A stretch of DNA of 64,000 nt from Thermohalobaculum sp039027855 (GCA_039027855.1 JBCCJI010000006.1:62001-126000); one strand, 5' to 3'. Counted from the stretch's first letter, positions 31,200 to 44,376 are shown. Numbers and translations: made by a program. Notes: generated from the letters alone by a model not told the origin.

Positions 31200-33152
31200 T
31201 TGATCGTCATCGGCGCGGAGGTGCCCCCCGCCACCGCCGGCCCCGACCGGCAGGTGCGCGCCAGCTTTCTCCGCTGGCTCCTGACCGCCGGCCCCGACGC
31301 CCCGCCCCTGCACACTAAGGGCCTTAACATCGAGGGCGCGTTGATCATCGGCGACGGCAAGGGCGCAGAGACGCCGGGCCTTGACCTCGAAGGCTGCACC
31401 CTCGCCGTCGATCTCGCGCTTTTCGACTGTCGCCTACCTGACCTGCTCCTCCTCCGCAGCGCCCGTCTCCGCAACCTATTCCTCAACGGCAGCCATCTGA
31501 CCGGCATTAAGGCCGACGGGCTGCAGACCGAGGGCGACCTGTTCCTCCGCCGGGCAGTGGTTGAGGGCGAGGTACGCCTCCTCGGCGCGCGGCTCGGTGG
31601 TGATCTTGACTGCGTAGGCGCGACGCTCCGCCAAGCAAACGGTAGCGCGCTGAATGCTGACAGGCTGCAGGCCGAGGGCAGCGCGTTCCTTCGCAGGGCA
31701 AGGGTCGAGGGCGAGGTACTCCTCCTCGGCGCGCGACTCGGTGGCGATCTTTCCTGCATTGGCGCAGCGCTCCGCCAAGCGAACGGCAATGCGCTGAATG
31801 CCGACGGGCTGCAAACTGAGGGTGGCGTGTTCCTCCGCGAGACGGAGGTCGAAGGTACGTTGAGCCTCCTCGGCGCGCGTCTCGGTGGTGAACTTGACTG
31901 CGTAGGCGCGACGCTGCGCCAAGCCAACGGCAACGCGCTGAATGCCGACAGGCTGCAAACTGAGGGTAGCGTGTTCCTCCGCGAGACGGAGGTCGAGGGT
32001 ACTGTGCGCCTCCTCGGTGCGCGGCTCAGCGGCGGTCTTGACTGCACCAGTGCGACGCTCCGCCAAGCGAACGGCAATGCGCTGAATGCCGACAGGCTGC
32101 AAAGTGAGGGTGGCGTGTTCCTCCGCGAGACGGAGGTCGAGGGTACGGTGCGCCTCCTCGGCGCGCGTCTCGGTGGTGATCTTTCCTGCAGCAGTGCGAC
32201 GTTGCGCCGACCCGAAGGTTCTGCGCTGAACGCGTCGACTGCGGAGGTCGCGGGCGCCCTGTTCTGGATCGGTGGCACGACTGTCGAGGGCGCCGTCAAT
32301 CTGCGCGCGGCCTCTTTCCGTGCGATCTATGATGACCGCGCCTGCTGGCCGAAGCCTGGCGAGTTGTTACTCGACCGATGCTCCTACGATGCCTTCCTCG
32401 GCACTGGCGTTCCCATCTCAGCCGAGGCGCGGATCGAGTGGCTTGGCCGGCAGTATGCCGAGGGCGACGGGCAGGAATTCCGGCCGCAGCCCTGGGAGCA
32501 GTGCGCCAAGGTGCTCCGCGAGATGGGGCATGTCGAGGATGCGCGCGACGTGCTCATTGACAAGGAACGGCGGCTGCGGGCGGATCGGCTGAGGCCCGAG
32601 CGGACGCCCTCGCTGGTGCGGCGCGCCATGCTTCGCTCGGTGGACCTCCTGCTCGATTACACGGTGCGTTTTGGGCATCGGCCGATGCTGGCGGCGCGCT
32701 GGGCGGTGGTATTCTGGGCCCTCGGCGCCGCCGGGTTCATGGTGGCGGACCGGCTCGATGGGATGGTGCCGAACAACGCCTTTATCCTGCGCTCACCCGA
32801 ATGGGTGCGCTGCCTCGTGCCCGAGGGGGCGGACCTGCCGCTCGCTACGGTGACGGCGATCGCGGCGGGCGGGATCACGGTCAAGGGCCTGAGGCGAGGG
32901 GATGAGCGAGTGGTCGACTGCTTCCATCGCCAGCCCGAGGCCGACACCTATCCGCGGTTCGAACCCATCTCGTATGCCCTCGACACGCTGCTGCCCATCG
33001 TCGAACTGCATCAGCAGGAGTACTGGACGCCGAACCGCAACACCTGGGCCGGGTGGGCCGCACGGGGGTATCTCTGGCTGCACATCATCGCGGGCTGGGG
33101 GCTGTCGCTCCTGGCGGTGGCCGGGTTCTCGGGGTTGGTGAAATCGGATTGA
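31200..33152 (+). CDS. Membrane protein with five identical-length 48-residue repeats; start disrupted
   Basis: About 650 residues when read from the TTG at 31200. Residues about 105-344 are five tandem 48-residue units (consensus ADRLQTEGxVFLRETEVEGxVxLLGARLGGDLxCxxATLRQANGNALN in spirit; each unit is 144 bp), which look like a right-handed beta-solenoid. The C-terminal part has two hydrophobic segments, near AARWAVVFWALGAAGFMVA and LHIIAGWGLSLLAVAGFSGLV. Upstream in frame is ATG at 31143 (MTPTTSAEQ) but a TAA at 31170-31172 interrupts it, just before VLNELATGEL, which looks like the normal continuation. So the gene either uses a weak start (TTG 31200 or CTG 31176) or is being lost. Relatives in other bacteria have no firm function. 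Confidence 0.7.
   Translation: MIVIGAEVPPATAGPDRQVRASFLRWLLTAGPDAPPLHTKGLNIEGALIIGDGKGAETPGLDLEGCTLAVDLALFDCRLPDLLLLRSARLRNLFLNGSHLTGIKADGLQTEGDLFLRRAVVEGEVRLLGARLGGDLDCVGATLRQANGSALNADRLQAEGSAFLRRARVEGEVLLLGARLGGDLSCIGAALRQANGNALNADGLQTEGGVFLRETEVEGTLSLLGARLGGELDCVGATLRQANGNALNADRLQTEGSVFLRETEVEGTVRLLGARLSGGLDCTSATLRQANGNALNADRLQSEGGVFLRETEVEGTVRLLGARLGGDLSCSSATLRRPEGSALNASTAEVAGALFWIGGTTVEGAVNLRAASFRAIYDDRACWPKPGELLLDRCSYDAFLGTGVPISAEARIEWLGRQYAEGDGQEFRPQPWEQCAKVLREMGHVEDARDVLIDKERRLRADRLRPERTPSLVRRAMLRSVDLLLDYTVRFGHRPMLAARWAVVFWALGAAGFMVADRLDGMVPNNAFILRSPEWVRCLVPEGADLPLATVTAIAAGGITVKGLRRGDERVVDCFHRQPEADTYPRFEPISYALDTLLPIVELHQQEYWTPNRNTWAGWAARGYLWLHIIAGWGLSLLAVAGFSGLVKSD
31512..32231 (+). 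repeat. Five direct repeats of exactly 144 bp
   Basis: Unit starts at 31512, 31656, 31800, 31944 and 32088; each begins GCCGA or GCTGA and contains CTCCTCGGCGCGC. The copies are highly similar at DNA level, so they are recent or kept alike by recombination. They lie in frame inside the membrane-protein gene. Confidence 0.92.
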
Positions 33153-33210
33153 GCGTTGCCGTGGCGGGCCGGCGTGCCACCTGCCGTTGAGACGCGGCGG
33201 AGAGAGCGGC

Positions 33211-33945
33211 ATGCACGGGAGAAGTGAGCCCGGGAGTAACCCGGCGAGAGACGCCATCGCCGAGCGGGTGGAGGCGCTGTTCACCCGCTCCGACGGCTAC
33301 TACCGCTTTGCGCGCTGGGCGCGGCCGCTCGTGCCGGCCTGTTTCGGGCTGGAGGATGAGGCGGCGCGGGTCATGCGCGAGGCCATCGGGGCAGTGGCGG
33401 CGCTGACCGGGCTCGGCACCGCGGCGGAGGACCCGGATCTCGGCGTCAACACCATGGTCTTCGCCTGCGAGGACTGGGTGGATCTGCGCGCGACCCCGGG
33501 GCTCGACCAGCTGATCCCGGATATCGCGCGGCTGACGCAGGTGTTGGCCGCGGCGGGGGCCAACCAGTACCGCATCTTCGGCTTTGAGCCCGAGGGGGCG
33601 GCGCATCCGGGGGCAATCCGGCTCTCGATCACGCTGATCCGTTGGGACGAAGATCTGGCGCGCCTGCCTTGGCGCGTGATCGCGGCGAGCCAGTCGGTGC
33701 AGTCGGTGCTGCTCTGGTCCGATCATGCTTTTACCGCCGAGAGCCCGGTGGCCGAGATCGAGGGCACCGGCCGGGCGGTCGTGGTGCCCTTCGTCCAAGA
33801 CTTGGTGCGCGCGGCCCATGCGCCGGGGCTTCCGGATGCGGCGGACGATGCGGCCCATGCCGCGCTGCTGGCGGGCGCGATGCGGCACGCGGCGCTGGGC
33901 GATGCGGGCGATCCCGCGGGCGACGCCGACGGGGACGCCGCGTGA
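33211..33945 (+). CDS. Conserved-type protein of unknown function upstream of ybgC
   Basis: A 244-residue soluble protein. Blocks include VEALFTRSDGYYRFARWARPLVP (as segment), EDEAARVMREAIGAVAAL, PDLGVNTMVFACEDW and FVQDLVRAAHAPGLPDAADDAAHAALLAGA. No domain recognised, no signal peptide. Its stop overlaps the GTG of ybgC, so both are probably translated together, which ties it to the Tol-Pal locus. Start at the ATG preceded by GAGAGCGGC. Confidence 0.75.
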   Translation: MHGRSEPGSNPARDAIAERVEALFTRSDGYYRFARWARPLVPACFGLEDEAARVMREAIGAVAALTGLGTAAEDPDLGVNTMVFACEDWVDLRATPGLDQLIPDIARLTQVLAAAGANQYRIFGFEPEGAAHPGAIRLSITLIRWDEDLARLPWRVIAASQSVQSVLLWSDHAFTAESPVAEIEGTGRAVVVPFVQDLVRAAHAPGLPDAADDAAHAALLAGAMRHAALGDAGDPAGDADGDAA

Positions 33946-34346
33946 CCCACCGCCTACCCATCCGCGTCTACTACGAGGACACCGATCTCGCCGGGATCGT
34001 CTACTACGCAAACTACCTGCGGTTTATCGAGCGGGGTCGGACCGAGGCATTGCGGGCGGTCGGCATCGACCAGGCCGCGCTAAACGCCGGCGACGGGCTG
34101 GTCTTCGTCGTGGTCCGGGTGGCCATCGACTATCACCGCCCGGCACGCTTCGACGATCTACTTGAGGTCACGACCAGCATCACGCAGCTGCGGCCGGCAT
34201 CGCTGGGGGTCGCGCAGGCTGTCTGGCGCGGGGAGGAGCGGCTGGTCTCGGCCGAGGTGCGCCTTGGCGTGATCGACGGGGCCGGCCGGCCGGCGCGCCT
34301 CCCCGCCCAGGTGGCCGAGGCGCTGGCGGGGCTGGCCGACCGCTGA
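33942..34346 (+). CDS. ybgC: Tol-Pal-associated acyl-CoA thioesterase
   Basis: A 134-residue hot-dog thioesterase of the 4-hydroxybenzoyl-CoA type. The catalytic signature VYYEDTDLAGIVYYANYLRFIERGRTE is nearly canonical, with Asp in the DTDxxG motif. GTG start overlapping the previous stop (GTGA). It sits directly upstream of tolQ as in most proteobacteria; in E. coli it associates with phospholipid synthesis at the membrane. Confidence 0.95.
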   Translation: MTHRLPIRVYYEDTDLAGIVYYANYLRFIERGRTEALRAVGIDQAALNAGDGLVFVVVRVAIDYHRPARFDDLLEVTTSITQLRPASLGVAQAVWRGEERLVSAEVRLGVIDGAGRPARLPAQVAEALAGLADR

Positions 34347-34422
34347 GCGTTTCTCAACGACTAGCGCTTGCCGCTCTCGTTTCAGTGATCCCGGCCATGT
34401 GGCCTGAAGGTCACGCAAGCAC

Positions 34423-34451
34423 TCGAAATCCGACGGGACTTGGTTCATAAT
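34423..34451 (+). promoter_or_regulatory. Candidate promoter upstream of tolQ
   Basis: TCGAAA (34423-34428) and CATAAT (34446-34451) are separated by 17 bp, each one base away from a good sigma-70 hexamer pattern. This would give a leader of about 80 nt before tolQ, separating the tol genes from ybgC. Confidence 0.35.
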
Positions 34452-34538
34452 GCGTTTATGCGGGGGTCGGCCCGGCACCGGGGCGAACTCGGGTCAGGGG
34501 TATGCCGGCTCGCCAACCGCGGAGGCAGAGGCAGAACC

Positions 34539-35318
34539 ATGGGCGACATGCTCATCACGCTGGGCACGGCGGCGCCGGTGCTCGCGCAGGCTGCGGCGGT
34601 CGAGGCGCTGAGCGCGCCCAAGTCGCAGGATTTCTCGATTGTCGGGCTGTTCCTGATCGCGGGACCGGTGGTGAAGGCGGTGATGCTGATGCTCGCCGCC
34701 GCATCGGTCTGGTCCTGGGCGGTGATCGCCGAACGGATGATCGCCTTCAAACGCCACAGCACATCGATCGACGCGTTCGAGGCCGAGTTCTGGTCGGGCG
34801 CGCCGCTGGAAGACCTGCACGACCGGGTGGGGCCAGAACCGGCCAACCCGGCCGAGCGGATCTTTGCCGCCGGCATGACCGAGTGGACCCGGAGCCTGGT
34901 GGGCGGCGGCGTGCTGCCCGGCACCGTGGCGAGGGTCGAGCGGGCGATGGCGGTGGCACAGGCGCGCGAGGCCACCAGCTTTCAGCGCCGGCTTGGTTTC
35001 CTGGCGACGACCGGATCGGTGGCGCCTTTCGTCGGCCTGTTCGGCACGGTTTGGGGCATCAAGGTCGCCTTCCAGGCCATCGCTGGCCAGCAGTCGACCA
35101 ACCTCGCCGTGGTGGCACCTGGCATTGCCGAGGCGCTGCTGGCCACGGCGCTGGGCCTGCTCGCCGCGATCCCGGCGGTCATGGCCTATAACCGGCTGAC
35201 GACGCAGTCTGACGCGCTGCTTGATCGGCTGCAGAACTTCGCCGATGAGTTTTCGACCATCCTCAGCCGCCAGATCGACCGGGCCAGCATGGCCGGCCGG
35301 GCGCAGGCGGCGGAATAG
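34539..35318 (+). CDS. tolQ: Tol-Pal proton channel subunit TolQ
   Basis: A 259-residue inner-membrane protein of the MotA/ExbB/TolQ family. Three membrane helices are visible: the first around LIAGPVVKAVMLMLAAASVWSWAVI, the second and third around FLATTGSVAPFVGLFGTVWGI and IAEALLATALGLLAAIPAVMAYN. With TolR it converts proton flow into motion of TolA, keeping the outer membrane tight at division. ATG preceded by GGAGGCAGAGGCAGAACC. Confidence 0.96.
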   Translation: MGDMLITLGTAAPVLAQAAAVEALSAPKSQDFSIVGLFLIAGPVVKAVMLMLAAASVWSWAVIAERMIAFKRHSTSIDAFEAEFWSGAPLEDLHDRVGPEPANPAERIFAAGMTEWTRSLVGGGVLPGTVARVERAMAVAQAREATSFQRRLGFLATTGSVAPFVGLFGTVWGIKVAFQAIAGQQSTNLAVVAPGIAEALLATALGLLAAIPAVMAYNRLTTQSDALLDRLQNFADEFSTILSRQIDRASMAGRAQAAE

Positions 35319-35330
35319 GCGGGGCCGGCC

Positions 35331-35810
<480 letters not shown>

Positions 35811-35817
35811 GGCGCTG

Positions 35818-37136
<1,319 letters not shown>

Positions 37137-37140
<4 letters not shown>

Positions 37141-38510
37141 CGTCCCCCCTACCGCTGCCGCGACAGGGCCTCGCTGCCGCTGCCGCGCTTTTCGTCACAC
37201 TCCTCGCGCTGCTGATGCTCGCCGCCGTCCCGGTGGCCAAGGCGCAACAGAGCGGCGACGGGGAGCCGCTGCGCATCGATGTCTCGGGCGCGGATTTCGA
37301 GCCCATCCGCATTGCCATCGAACCCTTCGCCGTCGAGCAGGACGACCTGATCGCGCGTGCCGGCGAGATCACCGATGTGGTCGTCGCCGATCTGCGGAAC
37401 TCGGGGTTGTTCACGCCGATCTCCGACCGTGCCTTTGTCGCCCAGCCCTCGGGCTTCGACGAGGTGCCGCGCTTCGCCGATTGGCAGGCCATCGGCGCGC
37501 AGGCACTGCTCCGCGGTGTGCTGGGGCGCCTGGCCGACGGGCGGTTGAGGCTGCAGTTCCGCGTCTTCGATGTCTTCGGGCAGGAGCAGCTGACCGGCGT
37601 GCAGCTGCTCGCAGGCCCACAGGATTGGCGCCGCGTCGCGCATCAGGTGGCTGATGCGGCCTACACCGCGCTGACTGGCGAGGGGCCGTATTTCGACAGC
37701 CGTGTCGTCTTCGTGGATGAGCAGGGCCCCAAGACCGCGCGGGTAAAGCGACTGGCGGTGATGGACCAGGATGGCGCGAACCTGCGCTATCTCGATGTGC
37801 CCTCGAACTTGGTGCTCACCCCGCGGTTCTCGCCGAACGAGCAAACCATTCTCTACACCGCCTATGACGACGGGACCCCCCAGATTTATCTGCAGAACCT
37901 CGACACCGGTCAGCGCGAGCGGCTCGGGTTCTTCCAGGGCATGAGCTTTTCGCCCCGGTTCTCGCCGGATGGGGCGGAGGTCGTGTTGAGCCGCTCGGTG
38001 GACGGCAATACCGATCTCTTCCTGATGACGCTCGCCAACCGCTCGATGCGCCGGCTCACCACCGGCCCTGCCATCGACACGGCACCGAGCTTTGCGCCCG
38101 ACGGGCGGCGCATCGTGTTCGAGAGCGATCGTGGCGGCAGCCAGCAGCTCTATGTGATGCCGACCGTGGGCGGCCCGGCCGAGCGCATCAGCTTTGGCGC
38201 GGGGCGCTATTCCACCCCGGTCTGGTCGCCGCGCGGCGACCGCGTCGCCTTTACCAAGCAACTCGACGGGCGCTTTCATATCGGGGTGATGCGGCCCGAC
38301 GGCTCGGAGGAACGGCTGCTCACGACGAGTTTCCTTGACGAGGGGCCGTCCTGGGCGCCGAACGGGCGCACCATTCTTTTCTTCCGCGATCGAGGCGGAG
38401 CGGATGGTCGCCCGGTGCTGATGTCCGTTGACATCACCGGGCGGAACCTGCGCGTGGTCGGAACGCCGAACGGCGCCTCCGATCCAACCTGGTCGCCGCT
38501 GCGTCGCTAA
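37137..38510 (+). CDS. tolB: Tol-Pal translocation protein TolB
   Basis: A 457-residue periplasmic protein. A signal peptide (ALFVTLLALLMLAAVPVAKAQ) precedes the N-terminal domain (IRIAIEPFAVEQDDL, VVVADLRNSGLF), then a six-bladed beta-propeller with repeated FSPDG/FAPDG-type blocks: FSPNEQTILYTAYDDGTPQIY, FSPDGAEVVLSRSVDGNTDLF, FAPDGRRIVFESDRGGSQQLY and others. It bridges TolA and Pal. ATGA overlap with tolA. Confidence 0.97.
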
Positions 38511-38624
38511 GGCGGCATGGCGTCGGTTGCGTGCGTCAGTACAGGAATAAACCGCCGCGGGACCGAGGCCCGCAGGCGCGGCGGTCAAGCAAGACGGGCA
38601 AGACAGAGGCAAGGAGATGAGACG

Positions 38625-39140
38625 ATGAAGACGACCCTCGGGCCGCTCCTGGCTGCCTGCCTGGTGCTGGCGGCCTGCAGCAATGACGACACGGCGCTCG
38701 ATCCCACCGGATCGCCCGTCACCAACAGCACGACGGAGGGTGGCATCACGACCGCCGGCCTGCCAGCTCCCGGCACTGTCGAATATTTCAACTCCGTCAT
38801 CGGTGATCGCGTGTTCTTCGAGACGGACGCCTTCACGATCAGTGCGGCGGCGGCCGACGTGCTGACCCAACAGGCGGATTGGCTGCGCCAGAACCCGGGT
38901 GTAGGCGCCACCATCGAAGGCCACGCCGACGAGCGGGGCACGCGTGAGTACAACCTCGCCCTCGGCGCCCGCCGGGCCGAGGCGGTACGCGCCTACCTGG
39001 TCTCGCAAGGGATCGATGCCGGGCGGCTGCGTACCGTGAGCTTTGGCAAGGAGCGGCCGGTGGCCACCTGCTCCAACGCGTCGTGCTGGTCCGAAAATCG
39101 GCGCGGCGTGACGTTGCTGGCCGGCGGGCCGACCTCGTGA
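38625..39140 (+). CDS. pal: Peptidoglycan-associated lipoprotein
   Basis: A 171-residue outer-membrane lipoprotein. The signal peptide ends in the lipobox LVLAAC. The OmpA-like domain carries DRVFFETDAFTIS, GHADERGTREYNLALGARRAEAVRAYL and VSFGKERPV, which bind the diaminopimelate of peptidoglycan. Start at the ATG after AAGGAGATGAGACG. It is 114 bp after tolB, and its stop overlaps cpoB by one base. Confidence 0.97.
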   Translation: MKTTLGPLLAACLVLAACSNDDTALDPTGSPVTNSTTEGGITTAGLPAPGTVEYFNSVIGDRVFFETDAFTISAAAADVLTQQADWLRQNPGVGATIEGHADERGTREYNLALGARRAEAVRAYLVSQGIDAGRLRTVSFGKERPVATCSNASCWSENRRGVTLLAGGPTS

Positions 39141-40012
39141 TGCGGCGCGGCGGCCGGCAGGGAGAGACACCTGTCCGCGTGGTGCTGGCCGCCGTGCCCG
39201 CGCTCATGCTGAGCCTTGCGTTCGCCGCCCCGGCGGGCGCGCAGGGGTTCTTTTCGAGCCCTAGCAACGAGGATCTGGCCCGCCGGGTCCAGGCGCTGCA
39301 GAGCGATCTCGACCAGTTGCGCGGCGAAGTGGGCCTGCCGCCCGCCGCATCGGGCGGTGGCGGTGGTGGCGGCGGCGCCGTTGGGGTCGGCACCCTCCGC
39401 CGGTTGGGCGAGATCGAGGCCGAGTTGCAGCGCCTGACCGCGGCGGTCGAGCAGCTGCAGTTCCGGCAGAACCAGATCGCCGAGGACGCGCAGCGCCGGT
39501 TTGGTGACATCGAGTTTCGCCTCACCGAACTGGAGGGCGGCGACATCGCGGCGCTGCCGGCCGCGCCACCGCCGCTTGGCGGGACGCCGGTGGGCACGCC
39601 CGTGGCAAGCCAGGGGCCGGCGGTCTCGGTTAGCGAGCAGCGCGATTTCGACGGGGCGGTTAGCCTGGTGAACCGCGGGCAGCTCGACCGGGCCGAGGGC
39701 GCGCTGCTCGACTTCATCGACACCTATCCCGACAGCCCGCTCGTGCCCGAGGCCCGGTTCTGGATCGGCGAGACCTATTTCACCCGCGGTGAATGGCGCC
39801 CGGCGGCGCGATCCTATCTCGCCGGGTTTAATGCCGATCCCGCCGGCGAGGCCGCGGCCGACAACCTGATGAAACTCGGCGTCTCGCTCGGCCGTCTTGG
39901 CCAAGTCAGCGAGGCCTGCTCCGCGCTTGGCGAGGTCGGTCGACGTTTCCCGCGTGCCACCCGCGCCGTGGCCGAGGCCGAGGGCGAGGCGAACCGGCTC
40001 TCCTGCGGTTGA
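39140..40012 (+). CDS. cpoB: Tol-Pal system protein CpoB/YbgF
   Basis: A 290-residue periplasmic protein that coordinates peptidoglycan synthesis with outer-membrane constriction. A signal peptide (LAAVPALMLSLAFAAPAGAQ) is followed by a coiled coil (LARRVQALQSDLDQL, GEIEAELQRLTAAVEQLQFRQNQI), a Gly run and a TPR domain (QRDFDGAVSLVNRGQLDRAEGALLDFIDTYPDSPLVPEARFWIGETYFTRGEW as family pattern). The start ATG overlaps the pal stop (TGATG). Confidence 0.94.
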   Translation: MRRGGRQGETPVRVVLAAVPALMLSLAFAAPAGAQGFFSSPSNEDLARRVQALQSDLDQLRGEVGLPPAASGGGGGGGGAVGVGTLRRLGEIEAELQRLTAAVEQLQFRQNQIAEDAQRRFGDIEFRLTELEGGDIAALPAAPPPLGGTPVGTPVASQGPAVSVSEQRDFDGAVSLVNRGQLDRAEGALLDFIDTYPDSPLVPEARFWIGETYFTRGEWRPAARSYLAGFNADPAGEAAADNLMKLGVSLGRLGQVSEACSALGEVGRRFPRATRAVAEAEGEANRLSCG

Positions 40013-40018
40013 GCCCGG

Positions 40019-41410
40019 GTGGCTGCTGAGCGCCGTGGCCGCGATCTCGCCCCCGGCCCCCCCCCGGATCCCGATGACAATGACCTGACCGGCGACCTGA
40101 TCGGCACGGCGCATCGCGCGCTCGACCGCCTGGCCGGCGCCTCACCGAGGCTCGGCGTCGCCGTCTCGGGTGGGTCGGACAGCCTGGCGCTGATGCTCCT
40201 TGCAGCCGACTGGGCCGAGGCACGGGGCAGGGTCGTCTCGGCCATCACCATCGATCACGGTCTGCGCGCCGCGGCCGCTGCGGAAACCGCTGCGGTCGCC
40301 CGCATCGCGGCGACGCGGGGGCTGCCGGTCGAGATCCTGCATGTCGCCGTCGCGCCGGGTGGCAATCTGCTCGCCGCGGCCCGCGATGCCCGGATGGCGG
40401 CGCTGGCGGCCTGGTCGGCGGCCGCTGGGGACGCGCCGGTCGCATTGGCCCATACCAGCGACGACCAGGCCGAGACGATGATCATGCGTCTGCGCCGGGG
40501 CGCCGGGGCCGATGGTCTGGCGCTGATGGCGCCCCGGCGTGGGCCGTTCATCCGACCGCTGCTGGCGTTCGGGCGCGCGGCGCTTCGCCAGCATCTCCGC
40601 GCGCGGGGGCTCGGCTGGATCGAAGACCCTGGCAATGCCGATGCGGGCACCGACCGCATCCGAGCCCGGCAAATGCTGAAGGGGCTGAACCAGACCTGGC
40701 CCGTCACCAGGGGCTTGCTGGCCAGCGCCGGGCGCCTGTCGCGGCAGGTCGATGCGCTCGATTGGGCGACGCGGCGGCTGGCGGCGGATTGCGGCCTCAC
40801 CCAGAACGCGGCGGGAGGGATCGCGCTTTCGCCGTTGGCACTGGCCGAGGCGCCGGAGGAGCTCATCGGTCGGTTGGCCGCGCGTGCGATCTGGGCGCTG
40901 ACAGGCAAGCCCTATGCGCCGCGGCACGACGTGCTGCAGCGCGCTATCTCCGCTCTCCGCGCCATGGCTCGGGACCACGACATGCCCGAGATGCCGCTTG
41001 CGCAGGGTACGGTGCTGCAGGGCGCTCGGGAGGACGGCGTGAGCCTCGCGGTGATCGCGCGCGAAGTAGCGGCTGTTGCGCCGCCGGTTTGGCTTACCGG
41101 GCCGGCGGCGGTGACCTGGGACGCCCGGACCGTGATCGCGCCACCCTTCCCGCCGGGCATCAGCCTCGGTGCCCTCGGCAGAGTCGCACCGGCCGCCGTG
41201 GCCCATCTCATGGGGCCTGATGATCAAGCGGCATGGATCGGGGCGGGCTCCGCGGCGCGGGCGGCAAGCCCTGTTCTCCGCGACCGGGATGGCGCGATCA
41301 TTGGCGTAAGCACCCGCCTTGGCTGGGCTGGTCCAGCCGATCTGATGTCATCAAACATCCGGGATCTGGTGGCAGAACGCCTTGCCGACGGGGCCAGAAA
41401 GAGGACCTGA
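40019..41410 (+). CDS. tilS: tRNA(Ile)-lysidine synthetase
   Basis: Modifies C34 of tRNA-Ile(CAU) to lysidine so it reads AUA; essential. The 463-residue protein has the PP-loop SGGSDS at residues 50-55, AITIDHGLRAAAAAE, VALAHTSDDQAETMIMRLRRGAGADGL and WIEDPGNAD. GTG start seven bases after the cpoB stop. The C-terminal region is divergent, as usual. The cpoB-tilS-ftsH order is a common alphaproteobacterial arrangement. Confidence 0.96.
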   Translation: MAAERRGRDLAPGPPPDPDDNDLTGDLIGTAHRALDRLAGASPRLGVAVSGGSDSLALMLLAADWAEARGRVVSAITIDHGLRAAAAAETAAVARIAATRGLPVEILHVAVAPGGNLLAAARDARMAALAAWSAAAGDAPVALAHTSDDQAETMIMRLRRGAGADGLALMAPRRGPFIRPLLAFGRAALRQHLRARGLGWIEDPGNADAGTDRIRARQMLKGLNQTWPVTRGLLASAGRLSRQVDALDWATRRLAADCGLTQNAAGGIALSPLALAEAPEELIGRLAARAIWALTGKPYAPRHDVLQRAISALRAMARDHDMPEMPLAQGTVLQGAREDGVSLAVIAREVAAVAPPVWLTGPAAVTWDARTVIAPPFPPGISLGALGRVAPAAVAHLMGPDDQAAWIGAGSAARAASPVLRDRDGAIIGVSTRLGWAGPADLMSSNIRDLVAERLADGARKRT

Positions 41411-41544
41411 CAGCACTGCCTTGGCATGCGTAGACTTGTCGCCGTGGCATTTCGGGGCTTATCGCGGCAGCGTGTCAGCCTATCTTGGAGTCAACGTTCG
41501 CCACGCGGCAGGGGCCGCGCGCACAACAGAATGGGGGTGCCCCC

Positions 41545-43464
<1,920 letters not shown>

Positions 43465-43486
43465 GCTACGGGTTAGGACACAATGA

Positions 43487-43516
43487 CAACGCCGCGCTCT
43501 CCCGGGCGCGGCGTTG
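43487..43516 (+). terminator. 11-bp GC-rich hairpin after ftsH
   Basis: Arms CAACGCCGCGC and GCGCGGCGTTG pair perfectly around an eight-base loop, 23 bp after the ftsH stop. The T-run is weak. Probably the end of the tol-pal-tilS-ftsH transcript. Confidence 0.6.
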
Positions 43517-43832
43517 CTCGTTGAGGGGACTTGCTGAGACAGGACGGTGGCCAGTCGCAGCAAGCCGGTCGTCGGGCGTTTGGCAGCATGGATCCGTGGC
43601 TCGCATCGGCGGCCCTGCCCGTCGCGAGCGGGTAGGCCCAGAGACAACAGGCGGTTTGCGCAGGCACTGTTGCCATAGCCATTCCTGCGCCCCCGGGGGC
43701 CTCAGCCGTCTCGAAGTGCCTATCGAGATCGAGCTCGTGGTGGAGGTCGGGGTGGGGAATGGCGGCCCGCCTCCTCCCGGCCCCGGTTTCTCGGGGGTGG
43801 GCAGAGGCGCGGGCGCAACCTGCTCTGATCGC
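43517..43832. other. Gap of about 315 bp without a gene
   Basis: I see no credible coding region, promoter or RNA here; frames give low-complexity text only. Confidence 0.5.
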
Positions 43833-44030
43833 TCAGTTTACCAGATCGCTCAGCGCCTGGCCGGCCTTGGTGCCTTCGAGCGGATCGAACTTCCCGTCAT
43901 CTTCCTCGATCTCGGTCGCAGCGATCCCGCCGGCCGCACCGGCTGCGACGATGGCACAGCCTTGCAGCACAGCCATGCCTGCGACCGTGCCGGCAATCAG
44001 CAGCCCCAGCTGCACTCGGTTCTCATACAT
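43833..44030 (-). CDS. Small putative lipoprotein
   Basis: A 65-residue protein. A hydrophobic leader (LGLLIAGTVAGMAVLQGC) ends in a lipobox LQGC, so Cys24 would be lipidated, leaving a mature part of about 42 residues with an Ala/Gly-rich start and an acidic EIEEDDGKFD segment. GGAGG precedes the ATG by six bases. Similar Gly-zipper-like small lipoproteins exist in Rhodobacterales but I cannot name a family. Confidence 0.65.
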   Translation of the reverse strand: MYENRVQLGLLIAGTVAGMAVLQGCAIVAAGAAGGIAATEIEEDDGKFDPLEGTKAGQALSDLVN

Positions 44031-44376
44031 CGCATCCTCCCTGCTTTGCGCTCCAAAAGCGCTTTCGGCGTCGCGCGTGTCGAGGCCGATTCCCATAATA
44101 TTCATCCCTCAAATGCCACAGATGCTCGGTCAAACACGCGCGATCCGCGGTGATCCGGCGGGCTAAGCCGCCGAAGTCGTTAGAAATATGCAACTTCTGA
44201 ACGAATTCCTTGCAATGGTATACCAACGGGGAGAGTTGCCCAGATCGCGCCGTAATGACTGCGCACACCTGAAACGCTCAGGCGGCCAGCCGGTGCTACG
44301 GGGGTGCACTTACTGGCAGCAGAGCCGCCGATCACACTGAGGGCGCCGGGCGCCCGGAACGAGGGGACTATCTGCC
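44031..44376. other. Intergenic region between divergent lipoprotein and TRAP genes
   Basis: A 346-bp divergent region that must hold both promoters. An AT-richer patch at about 44150-44225 is the likeliest place. I could not identify a clear promoter or operator. Confidence 0.4.

Noticed and set aside
29894..32299. 801-codon minus-strand frame across ruvB and the 144-bp repeats
   Set aside because: Its Ser/Arg repeats simply mirror the plus-strand repeats; ruvB is certain on the plus strand.
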